From contig CAJTDD010000015.1 in NCBI GenBank assembly GCA_910574885.1, positions 53,482-117,481 of the forward strand: DNA of 64,000 nt, read 5' to 3'. Positions 28,848-38,816 of this stretch are shown piece by piece (position 1 is the stretch's first letter; the number at the start of each line of letters is the position of its first letter). The notes beneath the pieces were generated by a model. It was not told the origin of the DNA and searched no databases. It was given only the letters and a program-made list of their open reading frames with translations. The position numbers and the translations under genes were made by a program. Source of the DNA: Lachnospiraceae bacterium (GTDB lineage: Bacteria; Bacillota; Clostridia; Lachnospirales; Lachnospiraceae).

Positions 28848-30122
28848 TTAATGATTCAGCATCTCGATAAATGCACTGACCCTTGTTCTAAGCTGCTGTG
28901 CGTCGCTGTCCGTATAATCTGTCTCGATACCCAGTACAGGAATGCCTGCGTCTTTCAGCGCGCGCTCTATCAGATACCCTTCCGTATCATACAGGTTACA
29001 GAACTTCAGGTTGACATCAATGATACCGTCTGCCTTGTACTCCTTCGCAAGCCTGAGGATATCGTCAATCCTTCCCGTGTTCGGCGTGAAGCATGCACAG
29101 TTAATGTTCATATATCTTTCTGCCAGCGCCTCAATCTGGCCAGCGACTTGGGTCTTCGTCTCATCCACCAGATGCTCAAAGTAACGTGTACCCGTACACA
29201 TCTCTTCACAGACAACAACCCCGCCGCTAGTCTCGACAATATTGTGCAGCTTCCAGTTTGGAATCGCAAGCGGCGTTCCCGTCAGCAGGATACGCTTCGT
29301 CCCTGCCGGAACTACGCTGACGCCGTCCTTCACGCGCTGGTCAAGCTCGTCGCACAGCGCATTGGTCATCTTGGTAAATCTTCCCGGGTCGTCGTAGAAT
29401 GCAATCTGTGAAATCAACAATGCATCGCATCCGCTGATTGGGAGCGCCTCATTCTTGCGCAGTTCATACAGACGCTCTAAGGCCTTCCGTTTGCCATTAA
29501 TCAGCCGAATGCTCTCCGATAGTTTCTCCGCCGTAATCTGGTTGCCCGTGAAGTCCTCCACCGCATCCTTGAATGCCTCAATCTCTTCTGCCCATGCCTT
29601 AACATCCTTCGCCCGCTTCATCTGCGGAAGATTCATGATGTGGATCGGCACGTCCTCTCCCAAAATCTCCCATGCTTTCTTCTTGCCGTCGCAAGTCGTC
29701 TCGCCCACATACATATCGGCAATCCGGAAGAACGGGCAGGTCCGGTCAAGCCTTGCGCCCACAGAAGCCTTAATCAGAGGGCAGGTATTGGTCGGAAGTA
29801 CCTTCTCCCCGCCGGGAACCCAGAACTGAGAGCCGCCGCATAAACCTGTCGCGATTGCGTCCGCCGCAAATACAATCTCATCCGGCACGTAGACACAGAA
29901 TGTACCGAACACCTTGCCGCCCTTCTTCTGGTGCTCAATCAGCTCCGCCGGACGTATTCCATGGATGTCCGCCACCACCATGTTATAATAATCCATACCC
30001 TCCGGACGGTTCTCCTGGGACAGATAAACATCCCCGAATGCCTGCGGGAGCACTGCGCACAATTGGTCATGGGTCTCAAGATCCATCCCCAGTTCTTCCC
30101 ACATCTTGCGATAATCAGCCAT
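28848..30122 (-). CDS. Double-cubane-cluster anaerobic reductase (HgdB/YjiM family)
   Basis: Homolog of the beta-type subunit of 2-hydroxyacyl-CoA dehydratases, in the stand-alone class reported to carry an 8Fe-9S double-cubane cluster and to catalyse ATP-driven low-potential reductions of small molecules. Cysteines at TGLCGG, NTCPLIK, RTCPFF, ETTCDGKKK, CEEMC, NCACF and KFCN give the expected pattern. The ATG at 30122 (424 aa) follows AAAGGAGG; the 16 upstream residues in frame are not supported. It forms a unit with the DUF3343 and activase genes. The physiological substrate is unknown. Confidence 0.9.
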   Translation of the reverse strand: MADYRKMWEELGMDLETHDQLCAVLPQAFGDVYLSQENRPEGMDYYNMVVADIHGIRPAELIEHQKKGGKVFGTFCVYVPDEIVFAADAIATGLCGGSQFWVPGGEKVLPTNTCPLIKASVGARLDRTCPFFRIADMYVGETTCDGKKKAWEILGEDVPIHIMNLPQMKRAKDVKAWAEEIEAFKDAVEDFTGNQITAEKLSESIRLINGKRKALERLYELRKNEALPISGCDALLISQIAFYDDPGRFTKMTNALCDELDQRVKDGVSVVPAGTKRILLTGTPLAIPNWKLHNIVETSGGVVVCEEMCTGTRYFEHLVDETKTQVAGQIEALAERYMNINCACFTPNTGRIDDILRLAKEYKADGIIDVNLKFCNLYDTEGYLIERALKDAGIPVLGIETDYTDSDAQQLRTRVSAFIEMLNH

Positions 30123-30251
30123 AATTAAATCCTCCTTTGTACCTCTATACTGATAGAATAACCGTAACATGTTTGGCTGATATGGGCAACGGATTCAAGG
30201 CAGAATTGCGATTGTTTTTTATAATAAGTAATAATGTTTTATTGGTTTTAT

Positions 30252-32486
30252 CTATAAGTTTTCTTCTTCCTGATTCGCAGAATAGAACATCGTCAAAGTT
30301 TTCAGCATCAAGTCAATATCAATTGGTTTGGACAGATGCGCATTCATCCCTGCATCATGGGTCTTCTGGATATCTTCCTCGTATGCATTGGCCGTCATCG
30401 CAATAATCGGAATCTTCTTCGCATCCGGCCTATCCATCGCCCGGATTGTCTTTGCCGCAGTAATCCCGTCCATCACAGGCATCATAATATCCATAATAAT
30501 CATGTCGAATGTGTCTGGAGGATTACCGGAAAAAGCGTCCACAGCCTCCTGTCCGTTCACCGCCGGCGTCACCTCGGCGCCTTCATCCTCCAGCATACAC
30601 TGCGCAATCTCCATGTTCAGCTCGATATCCTCCACCAGAAGGACCTTCATGCCTACCAAATCCACCTGAAAATCCACCTGCGACTCTTTTGCCCTTGCAT
30701 TCTGGTCGATATCAAACCAAATCTCAATAGAAAATCTCGTCCCTATATTCAGCTTGCTCTCCACTTCGATTGTGCCGTCCATCATTTCCACGAATTCCTT
30801 GGTAATCGCCATCCCAAGCCCGGTCCCTTTGTAGGTCGTTCTGGTTCCGTCGTCCTCCTGGGAAAACGCCTCGAACAGATGGGGCAGGAATTCTTCTTTC
30901 ATCCCAATCCCCGTATCGGCCAGCTCGAACCGGTACAGGACTTTTTCATCCGTCCATTCCTTCTCCAATGCCCGGAAAGAAATCCTGCCTCCATCCGGGG
31001 TAAATTTCACGGAATTCCCAAGGATATTAATGAATATCTGGCGCAGATGCAGCTCATCCCCAATCAGGAAAGGATGCTGAAACTTCCCCAAATCCCGCAC
31101 CATCTCCAAATCCCGGGTCGCAAGCTGCCCGCCGATGATGGAAATACAATTGTCGATACAGGTCCGGATATCAAAACTCTCATGATTCACCCTTGTCTTT
31201 CCTGATTCAATCCGGCTCATATCCAGCACGTCGTTAATCAACCCCAGCAAATGTTGGGAAGATCCGCTGATTTTATTCAGGCAGTCCTGAATCTTATCGT
31301 CATTGCCGATATTTTTCATGGCGATATCCGTCATCCCCATAATTCCGTTAATCGGCGTACGGATATCGTGGCTCATATGGGACAGGAAATCACTCTTGGC
31401 CTGACTCGCGCTCCTCGCCTGTTCCGCCGCATTTTTTAAAAGCTGGTTTGCTTCTTCTTTCTGCCGGACTAACTGCTTGTCCGCCCTGCCTATCATAATA
31501 ACGATAATGATGATAACAATCATCACCAGAAAAACGATAGACACCAACGCAAAAAACCGAAGGGTATGTTCAAGCAGGATATCCGAGTCTGCTCCCAACA
31601 CTGCCGTCGGCACGAATAGCAGGACATGCCAGTTCTCCTCTGTGACCCCGGCATTGGCGACAAACCACTTCTGCTCTCTTCCGTTCTCTTCCGTATATTT
31701 GAATTCTAATGCAGCGTGGCCATCCTGCTCAACTTCACTCATAAACGTTTCCATGCTTCCGCCGTGTATGATCTCACAATTCTCTACAGAAGCCATTACA
31801 TTGTCTTCCTCGATGAAGCCATTTGCAAACGTATACTTAAACAGCCACATTCCATCCCCGTTTATCAGATAAGTATAACAGTTATCCCCGAATCCTTTCA
31901 CGGTAATCTTCTCCTGAACGGCTCCTAAGTCTACGGCGACTGCAAGATGGGTAATCTCACTGCTGCCGTCCTGAAACCGAATCGGCTCATCGAGCCTCTT
32001 GATGCAGAGGAAATATACGATATCATCCCTGTGCGGAACCGTGGCGACAAGCTGCTGCTTGCTCTGCGCACCTTCCGCCAGAAGCTCAGACTGCTGCCAG
32101 ACACCGGACTGGCCATCAGAACAATAATAATTCCCGTCTCCGTCAAACGCAAGCACAAGGGAGCTTGACTCATCGATGAAATTCTTCGCAGATGCAATGG
32201 AACCCATCATATCCTCTTTCGTTTCAATCCTATCTATCTTCGCCATGTGTTCACAGGCATAGACCTGCTGCCAGGAATACGTAATCACGCTGTCCACAAT
32301 CTGGGCTGCTTTGTCCGTAAACTCAATGATATGCCCTTTTCGTTCTTCAAAAAGCTGCGAATCCAGAAACCTCAGATAATTACCGGATACCGTCACCATT
32401 ACCACAACCATGAAAAGAATCAGCAAAATCGGGCCGTCCCGCACTCCCCTGTATCGGATGCCATTCTTTTTCTCTCCTGTTTTCAT
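30252..32486 (-). CDS. Hybrid sensor histidine kinase/response regulator
   Basis: A 744-residue membrane sensor. TM1 is about residues 18-37, followed by an extracytoplasmic Cache-like sensor region (40-305), TM2 (about 310-333), a short coiled coil, HisKA with phosphoacceptor His373 (SHMSHDIRTP), a HATPase domain (TPDGGRISF, DTGIGM, GTGLGM), and a C-terminal receiver with Asp near 676 (IIMDIMMPVMDG). No output DNA-binding domain is attached, so a separate partner must act. It is not clearly in an operon. The signal is unknown; Cache domains usually bind small metabolites. Confidence 0.92.
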   Translation of the reverse strand: MKTGEKKNGIRYRGVRDGPILLILFMVVVMVTVSGNYLRFLDSQLFEERKGHIIEFTDKAAQIVDSVITYSWQQVYACEHMAKIDRIETKEDMMGSIASAKNFIDESSSLVLAFDGDGNYYCSDGQSGVWQQSELLAEGAQSKQQLVATVPHRDDIVYFLCIKRLDEPIRFQDGSSEITHLAVAVDLGAVQEKITVKGFGDNCYTYLINGDGMWLFKYTFANGFIEEDNVMASVENCEIIHGGSMETFMSEVEQDGHAALEFKYTEENGREQKWFVANAGVTEENWHVLLFVPTAVLGADSDILLEHTLRFFALVSIVFLVMIVIIIIVIMIGRADKQLVRQKEEANQLLKNAAEQARSASQAKSDFLSHMSHDIRTPINGIMGMTDIAMKNIGNDDKIQDCLNKISGSSQHLLGLINDVLDMSRIESGKTRVNHESFDIRTCIDNCISIIGGQLATRDLEMVRDLGKFQHPFLIGDELHLRQIFINILGNSVKFTPDGGRISFRALEKEWTDEKVLYRFELADTGIGMKEEFLPHLFEAFSQEDDGTRTTYKGTGLGMAITKEFVEMMDGTIEVESKLNIGTRFSIEIWFDIDQNARAKESQVDFQVDLVGMKVLLVEDIELNMEIAQCMLEDEGAEVTPAVNGQEAVDAFSGNPPDTFDMIIMDIMMPVMDGITAAKTIRAMDRPDAKKIPIIAMTANAYEEDIQKTHDAGMNAHLSKPIDIDLMLKTLTMFYSANQEEENL

Positions 32487-32564
32487 GAAAATCCCTCAAT
32501 TTTTCTAATCAAAATCCGCTCATTTTTCGCTATACAGGTATCTTACCATACATTCCCGGGTAAA

Positions 32565-33716
32565 TCAAATCCTCCTAAGCCCTTCCAGGCATAAATCAAT
32601 CTCTTCTTCCGTATTCTCCATTCCAAACGCAAACCGTACCGTCCCCTGCGGATAGGTGTGAAGCGTCTGATGCGCAGCCGGCGCGCAGTGCAGCCCGACC
32701 CTTGTCATGATTCCATACTGCTGTTCTAGTTCAAATGCCGCCACGGCATTATCTTTACCGAGGAAATCCAGAGAAACAACCGCCACCCTGTCTTTTGTCC
32801 CTTTCTTTCCCGCCACACGGATATCTGGAAATTCTGCGATCCTCTCCAAAAAATATCTGGTCAGCTCCATCTTCCGTCTGTGTATCGTTTCTATCCCGGT
32901 ATCTTCTATATAAGAAAGCGCCGCATGCAGCCCGATAATGCCGGGAAGGTTCAGCGTGCCGCTCTCGTATTTATCCGGAAGGGATTGGGGCATATCCAGA
33001 GAATCCGACTGACTCCCTGTCCCGCCTGCAATGTACGGCTCCATACACCCATCCAATTCCTCCGAGACAAGGAACCCGCCGATTCCCTGCGGCCCCAACA
33101 GCCCTTTATGACCGGTAAATGCAAGAAAATCAATATTGCATTCCTCCATATCCACAGGAATCGTCCCGGCACTCTGCGCCGTATCTACGGCAAAAAACAG
33201 ATGATGTCTCCGGCAGATTTCCCCAATCTCCCGAATCGGAAGGATGGTTCCGCAGACATTGGACGCATGGAGCATGATAACTGCTTTCGTATTGCCCCTT
33301 ACCGCTTCCTCTACAGACTCCGGATGCACCGTCCCATCCTCCTGTGTCCTCACAGCATCGTAAGCCACGCCCTTGGCTTCCATCTGTTTGAGGGGGCGCA
33401 TGACGGCATTGTGCTCCAGCCCCGACACCAGCACATGAGCTCCAGGCTTTAGGAAACCTTTGATAAAATAATTCAGAGAGTATGTAATCCCCGGCGTAAA
33501 AATAACGTTTCTCGAATCCCGGGCATGGAACAGGCGCGCAAGCTGCTCCCGGGTATCAAGTACAATCCCTTCTATTTCATATGCGCCTTCATAGTTGCCT
33601 CTGTTAATGTTAAACGCTCCGTTTTTCAGCAGTCCTGCCATTGCCTCCGCCACATTGGGCGCTTTGGGCCATGAAGTGCTTCCGTTATCAAAATAAATCT
33701 GCCTGCCTTCTTCCAT
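32565..33716 (-). CDS. Cysteine desulfurase-like aminotransferase class V
   Basis: PLP-dependent fold-type I enzyme. It begins [14 protein letters not shown], has the PLP-lysine segment [12 protein letters not shown], and a C-terminal HCAPAAHQ cysteine placed like the catalytic Cys of SufS/CsdB enzymes. Sulfur transfer from cysteine is therefore likely, though close relatives act on other substrates. The ATG at 33716, four bases after the truA stop, is preferred; an in-frame ATG at 33755 would overlap truA. It is the last gene of the ecfA1-ecfA2-ecfT-truA unit. Confidence 0.85.
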   Translation of the reverse strand: MEEGRQIYFDNGSTSWPKAPNVAEAMAGLLKNGAFNINRGNYEGAYEIEGIVLDTREQLARLFHARDSRNVIFTPGITYSLNYFIKGFLKPGAHVLVSGLEHNAVMRPLKQMEAKGVAYDAVRTQEDGTVHPESVEEAVRGNTKAVIMLHASNVCGTILPIREIGEICRRHHLFFAVDTAQSAGTIPVDMEECNIDFLAFTGHKGLLGPQGIGGFLVSEELDGCMEPYIAGGTGSQSDSLDMPQSLPDKYESGTLNLPGIIGLHAALSYIEDTGIETIHRRKMELTRYFLERIAEFPDIRVAGKKGTKDRVAVVSLDFLGKDNAVAAFELEQQYGIMTRVGLHCAPAAHQTLHTYPQGTVRFAFGMENTEEEIDLCLEGLRRI

Positions 33717-33720
33717 ATCA

Positions 33721-34485
33721 TTACCTTCTTTCAAATCCGGCGTCTCCATATGCAATCCCTACAAGAACCAGTCCTTCCGGCGGCGCCGTCACTCCCGCTT
33801 CCGTCCGTTTTCTGGCATCCAGTATCTCCTTCACCTTCTCTGGTGTATAGAACCCCCGTCCCACACGGATTAGAGTACCTGCTATGATTCGCACCATATT
33901 GTACAGAAACCCATTTCCCGTGATGCGGATTATAATATCCGCCCCTGTTCTCTCAATCTCTATGCCGTCTATCCTGCGTACCGTATCCTCTGTATTCGTC
34001 CGGATGTTGCAGAAACTTGTGAAATCATGCTCTCCCACCAAATAGCACGCCCCCTGCCTCATCTTTTCCACATCCATCGGGAAAGATACGAATGCGCTGT
34101 ACCTGCGTTTCAAAGGATTGGGAAACGAAGCATTATAGATATGATATTCGTAGGTCTTTGTTACATTGGTCTGATAACGGGGATGCCAGCCGGGAGGCAC
34201 TTCGTCCGATTGAACAGCGACGATATCCTCCGGAAGCTTCTGGTTCAGCGCATATGCCATACGCTTTGGCGGGATTTTAGACTCTGTGTCGAACACGGCC
34301 ACATTTCCCAGGGCATGGACTCCGGAATCGGTACGGCTTGCACCGATGATATGAATGTCCTCGCCAGTCAGTTTCCTCAGTTTTTGATTCAGGACCTCTT
34401 CAACAGTGATACCATTTGGCTGAATCTGCCAGCCGCAGTAGGCTGTCCCATCATATGCAACAACGATTCTGATTCGTTTCATCAT
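33721..34485 (-). CDS. truA: tRNA pseudouridine(38-40) synthase TruA
   Basis: Makes pseudouridine at positions 38-40 of tRNA anticodon arms. The catalytic aspartate is Asp53 in [23 protein letters not shown] at the N-terminus and [10 protein letters not shown] are family blocks. The length of 254 is typical. It follows ecfT by 27 bp, an arrangement conserved in Firmicutes. Confidence 0.96.
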   Translation of the reverse strand: MMKRIRIVVAYDGTAYCGWQIQPNGITVEEVLNQKLRKLTGEDIHIIGASRTDSGVHALGNVAVFDTESKIPPKRMAYALNQKLPEDIVAVQSDEVPPGWHPRYQTNVTKTYEYHIYNASFPNPLKRRYSAFVSFPMDVEKMRQGACYLVGEHDFTSFCNIRTNTEDTVRRIDGIEIERTGADIIIRITGNGFLYNMVRIIAGTLIRVGRGFYTPEKVKEILDARKRTEAGVTAPPEGLVLVGIAYGDAGFERR

Positions 34486-34512
34486 CCTACCACCCTCTAT
34501 ACCAATTGTGTA

Positions 34513-35337
34513 TCAAAATATCCATATATGCAGAGGGACAAATCCCCCCACTACGACCACAGTGACCACATACACTGCCATGGCCAGATACGCCGTATAG
34601 TCCCTTCCTCTATAATGCAGCGGTTTCATCTTCGTCCTTCCCTCTCCCCCACGGTAGCATCTCGCCTCCATCGCCATCGCAAGGTCGTTGGCGCGGCGGA
34701 ACGCAGATACGAACAACGGAACCAGAATCGGGATCATGCTCTTTGCCCTCTGAATCATATTTCCGCTCTCTAAATCAGCTCCTCTGGCAATCTGAGCCTT
34801 CATAATCTTATCCGTCTCTTCCATAAGGATGGGAATGAAACGGAGCGCAATCGACATCATCATCGCCACTTCATGCACCGGGACGCGTACCTTGTTCAGC
34901 GGGTGCAGCAAAGCTTCCATTCCGTCGGTCAGCTCGTTTGGCGTCGTGGTAAACGTCATGAGCGATGAACCGATAATCAGATAGATGAGCCTGACCGCCA
35001 TATAGACCGCCGTCGTAAGCCCACCCTCTGTAATCGTGAAAATCCATGCAGAAAACAGCACTTCGCCGCTTCTCGTAAGAAACAGGTTGAACAGAACCGT
35101 AATCATAAGCAGCATAACGATTGGTTTTAACCCCCTCACAATAAATGAGAACGGCACACGCGACACCCTAATCACAGCCGCCAGAAATACCGTTGCAATC
35201 AGATACCCGGATATGCTCTTAAATAAAAACAGCGAAATGAGATATAACAGTGTAGACACAAGCTTCACCCTTGGGTCAAGCCTGTGTATCACACTCTTTG
35301 CCGGATAATATTGTCCTATCGTAATGTCTCGTATCAT
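34513..35337 (-). CDS. ecfT: Energy-coupling factor transporter transmembrane protein EcfT
   Basis: Membrane coupling subunit that joins the two ATPases to exchangeable vitamin/metal-binding S components. The conserved start MIRDITIGQYYPAKSVIHRL places the ATG at 35337, giving 274 residues; the long upstream frame is the ecfA2 gene read out of frame. Five to six membrane helices and the ARGAD coupling motif (in AQIARGADLES) are visible. The gene overlaps the 3' end of ecfA2 by 62 bp. Confidence 0.93.
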   Translation of the reverse strand: MIRDITIGQYYPAKSVIHRLDPRVKLVSTLLYLISLFLFKSISGYLIATVFLAAVIRVSRVPFSFIVRGLKPIVMLLMITVLFNLFLTRSGEVLFSAWIFTITEGGLTTAVYMAVRLIYLIIGSSLMTFTTTPNELTDGMEALLHPLNKVRVPVHEVAMMMSIALRFIPILMEETDKIMKAQIARGADLESGNMIQRAKSMIPILVPLFVSAFRRANDLAMAMEARCYRGGEGRTKMKPLHYRGRDYTAYLAMAVYVVTVVVVGGFVPLHIWIF

Positions 35338-36199
35338 TTTTCTTCTCCATCCTGTAACCGATTGATAACATAATTTCATCCGCCGCTTCTTTGACCGTCG
35401 TGACATCTGTCCTGACCGGGATCCCCCTCTTAGCCAGATCGTGCATGATATACGTGACCTGCGGCGCGGCAAGCCCCACCTTCTCCAATTCCTGATAATG
35501 TTCAAACACCTTTTTAGGCTCGTCATGATACATGACCCGCCCCTTATTCATCACAATCAGGCGGTCGGCATATCTGGCAATATCCTCCATACTGTGAGAT
35601 ACCAGAATCACCGTTATGCCTCTCTCCTTGTGGAGAAATGAAATCTGGTCTAAAATATCGTCCCGTCCCTTGGGGTCAAGCCCTGCCGTAGGCTCGTCCA
35701 ACACCAGCACCTTTGGCCGCATCGCAAGAACGCCCGCAATGGCAACCCGCCGTTTCTGCCCGCCGGAAAGGTCGAAAGGAGAGACGCCATAATATTTTTC
35801 TTTCAGCCCAACCAGTCTCAGGGCCAAAAGCGCCTGCTCCTTACATTCTTCCGGAGACAATCCCTGATTCTTAGGACCGAAGCACACGTCCGTCAGCACG
35901 TCAATCTCAAAGAGCTGATGCTCGGGATACTGGAAGACCAACCCTACTTCATTACGCAGTTCCTTCATAGGGTAGCCTTCCCGGTAAATATTCTCTCCGT
36001 TATAAAACAGCTCTCCGCTGGTCGCTCGAATCAGCCCGTTCAAATGCTGTATCAGCGTAGACTTACCGGAGCCGGTGTGACCGATGATTCCCACAAACTC
36101 CCCATCTGGAATCTCAAGGCAAATATCGTCAAGGGCCTTCTTCTCATATGCTGTCCCCTGGCTGTAGACATAATTCAGATGTTCTAATTTAATTGACAT
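35276..36199 (-). CDS. ecfA2: Energy-coupling factor ATPase EcfA2
   Basis: ABC ATPase of the ECF importer core: Walker A GHTGSGKST (about 37-45), signature LSGGQKRR, Walker B VLVLDEPTAGLD, H-loop SHSMED. 307 residues, with an unusually long tail (from about 285) that lies in the region overlapping ecfT. It overlaps ecfA1 by 16 bp. It energises uptake of vitamins through S proteins not present in this window. Confidence 0.94.
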   Translation of the reverse strand: MSIKLEHLNYVYSQGTAYEKKALDDICLEIPDGEFVGIIGHTGSGKSTLIQHLNGLIRATSGELFYNGENIYREGYPMKELRNEVGLVFQYPEHQLFEIDVLTDVCFGPKNQGLSPEECKEQALLALRLVGLKEKYYGVSPFDLSGGQKRRVAIAGVLAMRPKVLVLDEPTAGLDPKGRDDILDQISFLHKERGITVILVSHSMEDIARYADRLIVMNKGRVMYHDEPKKVFEHYQELEKVGLAAPQVTYIMHDLAKRGIPVRTDVTTVKEAADEIMLSIGYRMEKKNDTRHYDRTILSGKECDTQA

Positions 36200-37029
36200 A
36201 ACGCTTCCACCAACTCTTCTTTCCTCAGGATACCATCCCTGATGTTAAGCCCCCGCTTTCTAAGCTCATCCGCCAGAAGCGTCGCCTGTGGGACGTCCAG
36301 ACGATAAGCTTTCAGTTCCTCTACTCTGGAAAATATTTCCCCTGGCGTCCCCTCCATCACCACTTGGCCGTGATCCATCACGTAGACCTTATCTGCGTCT
36401 ACCACTTCCTCCATATAGTGGGTAATCAGGATGACCGTCACCTGCTTCTGTTTCCTAAGCTTCTGCACGGTATTCAATACTTCCCGACGTCCCACAGGGT
36501 CTAACATCGCTGTAGGCTCGTCCATTACGATACATTTTGGCTCCATTGCCACCACGCCTGCGATTGCCACGCGCTGCTTCTGTCCGCCGGATAATTTGTT
36601 GGGGGAATGATGACGGTACTCAATCATCCCTACGGCTTTCAGGCTTTCTTCCACGCGCTGCCAGATTTCGTCTGTGGGGACGCCTAAATTTTCCGGGCCG
36701 AACCCCACGTCTTCCTCTACCACAGTCCCGATAATCTGATTGTCGGGATTCTGGAACACCATGCCGGCAGACTGACGCACATTCCACAGCTGTGCCGGAT
36801 CGCTGGTGTTGCGCCCTCCCACCCACATGGTTCCTCCCGTCGGTACGAGAATGGCGTTGATGTGCTTGGCAAGGGTAGACTTTCCGGAACCATTATGTCC
36901 AAGGATTGCGATGAACTGCCCTTCTTTGACATCAATATCCACTTCGTCGATTGCCCGGGACGTGCCGATAATGTTGCCTTCTTCATCCCGTTTCTCATAT
37001 TCAAATATCAGCTTATCCGTACGAACCAT
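36184..37029 (-). CDS. ecfA1: Energy-coupling factor ATPase EcfA1
   Basis: First ATPase of the ECF pair: Walker A GHNGSGKST, signature LSGGQKQR, Walker B CIVMDEPTAMLD, H-loop THYMEE. 281 residues. First gene of the unit ecfA1-ecfA2-ecfT-truA-desulfurase, with a good promoter 40 bp upstream. The ribosome site (AGAGGAAAGG) is rather far from the ATG. Confidence 0.94.
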   Translation of the reverse strand: MVRTDKLIFEYEKRDEEGNIIGTSRAIDEVDIDVKEGQFIAILGHNGSGKSTLAKHINAILVPTGGTMWVGGRNTSDPAQLWNVRQSAGMVFQNPDNQIIGTVVEEDVGFGPENLGVPTDEIWQRVEESLKAVGMIEYRHHSPNKLSGGQKQRVAIAGVVAMEPKCIVMDEPTAMLDPVGRREVLNTVQKLRKQKQVTVILITHYMEEVVDADKVYVMDHGQVVMEGTPGEIFSRVEELKAYRLDVPQATLLADELRKRGLNIRDGILRKEELVEALCQLN

Positions 37030-37071
37030 GTCAATGCATCTGCCTTTCCTCTATATTTTTCTCTTTATTTC

Positions 37072-37100
37072 ATTGTACGTTATCATTTTTTGTTTTGCAA
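37072..37100 (-). promoter_or_regulatory. SigA promoter of the ecf operon
   Basis: Minus strand TTGCAA (37100-37095), 17 bases, TACAAT (37077-37072). Confidence 0.7.
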
Positions 37101-37120
37101 GGTACTGTTTTCACAATAAA

Positions 37121-37300
37121 TCAGTCCAAAACAGAATATTGCAGGTATTCATAAAGCAGCCTTGTCCCCTCCACAATCTCCGGCGGCAGGAGCGCCCGTG
37201 CTACCATCTTAGGTTCCGCGTTCGGCTCCGTAACGTCTTCCCGCCCAAGCAAAGCATAATCTCCGTCTATTCTTTCTACAACATATGTGCATCTTAGCAT
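37121..37300 (-). CDS. Small DUF3006-like protein, 59 aa
   Basis: An unlisted short gene starting at ATG 37300 behind a GGAGGAAG ribosome site. The N-terminus (TYVVERIDGDYALLGRED) matches the strand pattern of DUF3006 proteins (xxVxRIEGDxAVLE), and the rest (ALLPPEIVEGTRLLYEY) fits a small OB-like fold. It lies 28 bp after the EamA exporter gene and ends just upstream of the ecf promoter. Function unknown. Confidence 0.72.
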   Translation of the reverse strand: MLRCTYVVERIDGDYALLGREDVTEPNAEPKMVARALLPPEIVEGTRLLYEYLQYSVLD

Positions 37301-37328
37301 ACTATCTTCCTCCGTTAATCAACATTTT

Positions 37329-38270
37329 CTAACCTTTACCAGCCGATGATTCCATCCGGTCTTCCTGTCCCTTCCGATTAATAATAATGATACCGATGCT
37401 CACACAGATGAGCGCAGCCAGATTCTTCACAGATACCACCTGTTCCCCCAGGAAGACTGCCGACAATGCGACACCAAATATTGGGATGCTGAACCCAAAA
37501 ATCGCTACCTTCCCCACAGAATTGTATTTCAGAAGTTCTGCCCATATGCTGAATGCAACCGTTGACAACAACGACATGTATAACAGCAGCAACGAGGATT
37601 TTGTGTTGAATCCATGGACATTTCCCCCTGATACGACTCCAATCAAAATCAACACTGCGCCGCCATAAAGCAGCTGATACGCCGTGATTGTCACAGGCTT
37701 CTCCCGGTTCGAGATCATCTTGAGGGTCACACTGCTAAGCCCGTAAGAAAATGCGCATATCAGAACCATTCCTTCCCCCAGAAACGTAAACCCGCTCCCC
37801 CATGCCCCTGGCTCCAGGTTGATGATAATGATTCCCGCAAATCCCACCAAACATCCCACAACCTTCTTCCAAGTCAGTTTCTCTGACTTCATGAGGAAAT
37901 GTGCCGCTATAATTGAAAAAAATGCATTTGACGCATTAATCACGGAACCTTTCGCCCCAGTTGTATGGGCAAGTCCGATATAAAAACATACGTACTGGAT
38001 TGTAGTCTGTAGGATTCCCTGTCCAAACACAAAGGGTATGGATGCCTTTTTCATTCTGATGATTCGTTTCTCCAGAATGCAGCCCAGAAGAAACGTAAAC
38101 ACACCCGCCATAAAAAATCGGTATCCGGCAAACAAAATCTGGCTGCCGGCATTTTCAATATGGAATAACTCATAGCCGATTTTTACGCATGGAAATGCGC
38201 TGCCCCATAAGGCGCAGCACACTAACGCCAGAATTGTCCTGGCAGTCGTATTCTGATAAAAACGTTCCAT
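37329..38270 (-). CDS. DMT-superfamily exporter with EamA domains
   Basis: A ten-helix drug/metabolite transporter, 313 residues, with two EamA repeats (first with ALWGSAFPCVKIGYEL, second with GYGLSS-like ISYGLSSVTLK region). Members export amino acids or small metabolites; the substrate cannot be predicted. The ATG overlaps the cyclophilin stop (TAATG), so it is in the same unit as the cyclophilin and the MutS2-like gene. Ends in a charged tail. Confidence 0.88.
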   Translation of the reverse strand: MERFYQNTTARTILALVCCALWGSAFPCVKIGYELFHIENAGSQILFAGYRFFMAGVFTFLLGCILEKRIIRMKKASIPFVFGQGILQTTIQYVCFYIGLAHTTGAKGSVINASNAFFSIIAAHFLMKSEKLTWKKVVGCLVGFAGIIIINLEPGAWGSGFTFLGEGMVLICAFSYGLSSVTLKMISNREKPVTITAYQLLYGGAVLILIGVVSGGNVHGFNTKSSLLLLYMSLLSTVAFSIWAELLKYNSVGKVAIFGFSIPIFGVALSAVFLGEQVVSVKNLAALICVSIGIIIINRKGQEDRMESSAGKG

Positions 38271-38788
38271 TATTCTTTCTCCGGTTCCGGATAGTCCACT
38301 CCTTTTGTGTCTACCGTTACCGCCTTCATCTTTTGTTCTTCCATTGGTCTGTCATTGTTGTCCGTATCGGTTTCGGCAATCTTATTTACAACGTCCAGAC
38401 CTTCGATGATTTTGCCAAACGCAGCATAGGAGCCGTCCAGATGCGGGGAATTCTTATGCATGATAAAGAATTGTGAACCTGCGGAATCTGGGTGCATTGC
38501 CCTTGCCATAGACAGTACGCCTTCTGTGTGTTTTAGGTCATTGGCAACTCCGTTCTGGTCAAATTCCCCCTTGATGTTGTACCCCGGACCGCCCATGCCT
38601 GTCCCGTCGGGGCATCCGCCCTGAATCATGAAGCCGCTGATTACGCGGTGGAAAATCAGTCCGTCATAATACCCCTTCTTCACCAATGAAATAAAATTGT
38701 TTACGGTGTTCGGCGCAATCTCAGGGTACAGTTCTGCCTTCATGATGTCCCCGTTTTCCATTTCAAATGTTACAATTGGATTTTCCAT
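38270..38788 (-). CDS. Cyclophilin-type peptidyl-prolyl isomerase
   Basis: Cytoplasmic cyclophilin, 172 residues, catalysing proline isomerisation. Core motifs FHRVISGFMIQGGCPDGTG, SMARAMHPDSAGSQFFIMH and YAAFGKIIEG are intact. No signal peptide. It starts 28 bp after the MutS2-like gene and overlaps the exporter gene by one base. Confidence 0.95.
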   Translation of the reverse strand: MENPIVTFEMENGDIMKAELYPEIAPNTVNNFISLVKKGYYDGLIFHRVISGFMIQGGCPDGTGMGGPGYNIKGEFDQNGVANDLKHTEGVLSMARAMHPDSAGSQFFIMHKNSPHLDGSYAAFGKIIEGLDVVNKIAETDTDNNDRPMEEQKMKAVTVDTKGVDYPEPEKE

Positions 38789-38816
38789 ATTTCCTGTTCC
38801 TCTCTTCCTGCTGTTT

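Noticed and set aside
35338..35526. 63-residue N-terminal extension of EcfT
   Set aside because: It is the ecfA2 gene read in another frame; EcfT proteins begin at MxRDITIGQY.
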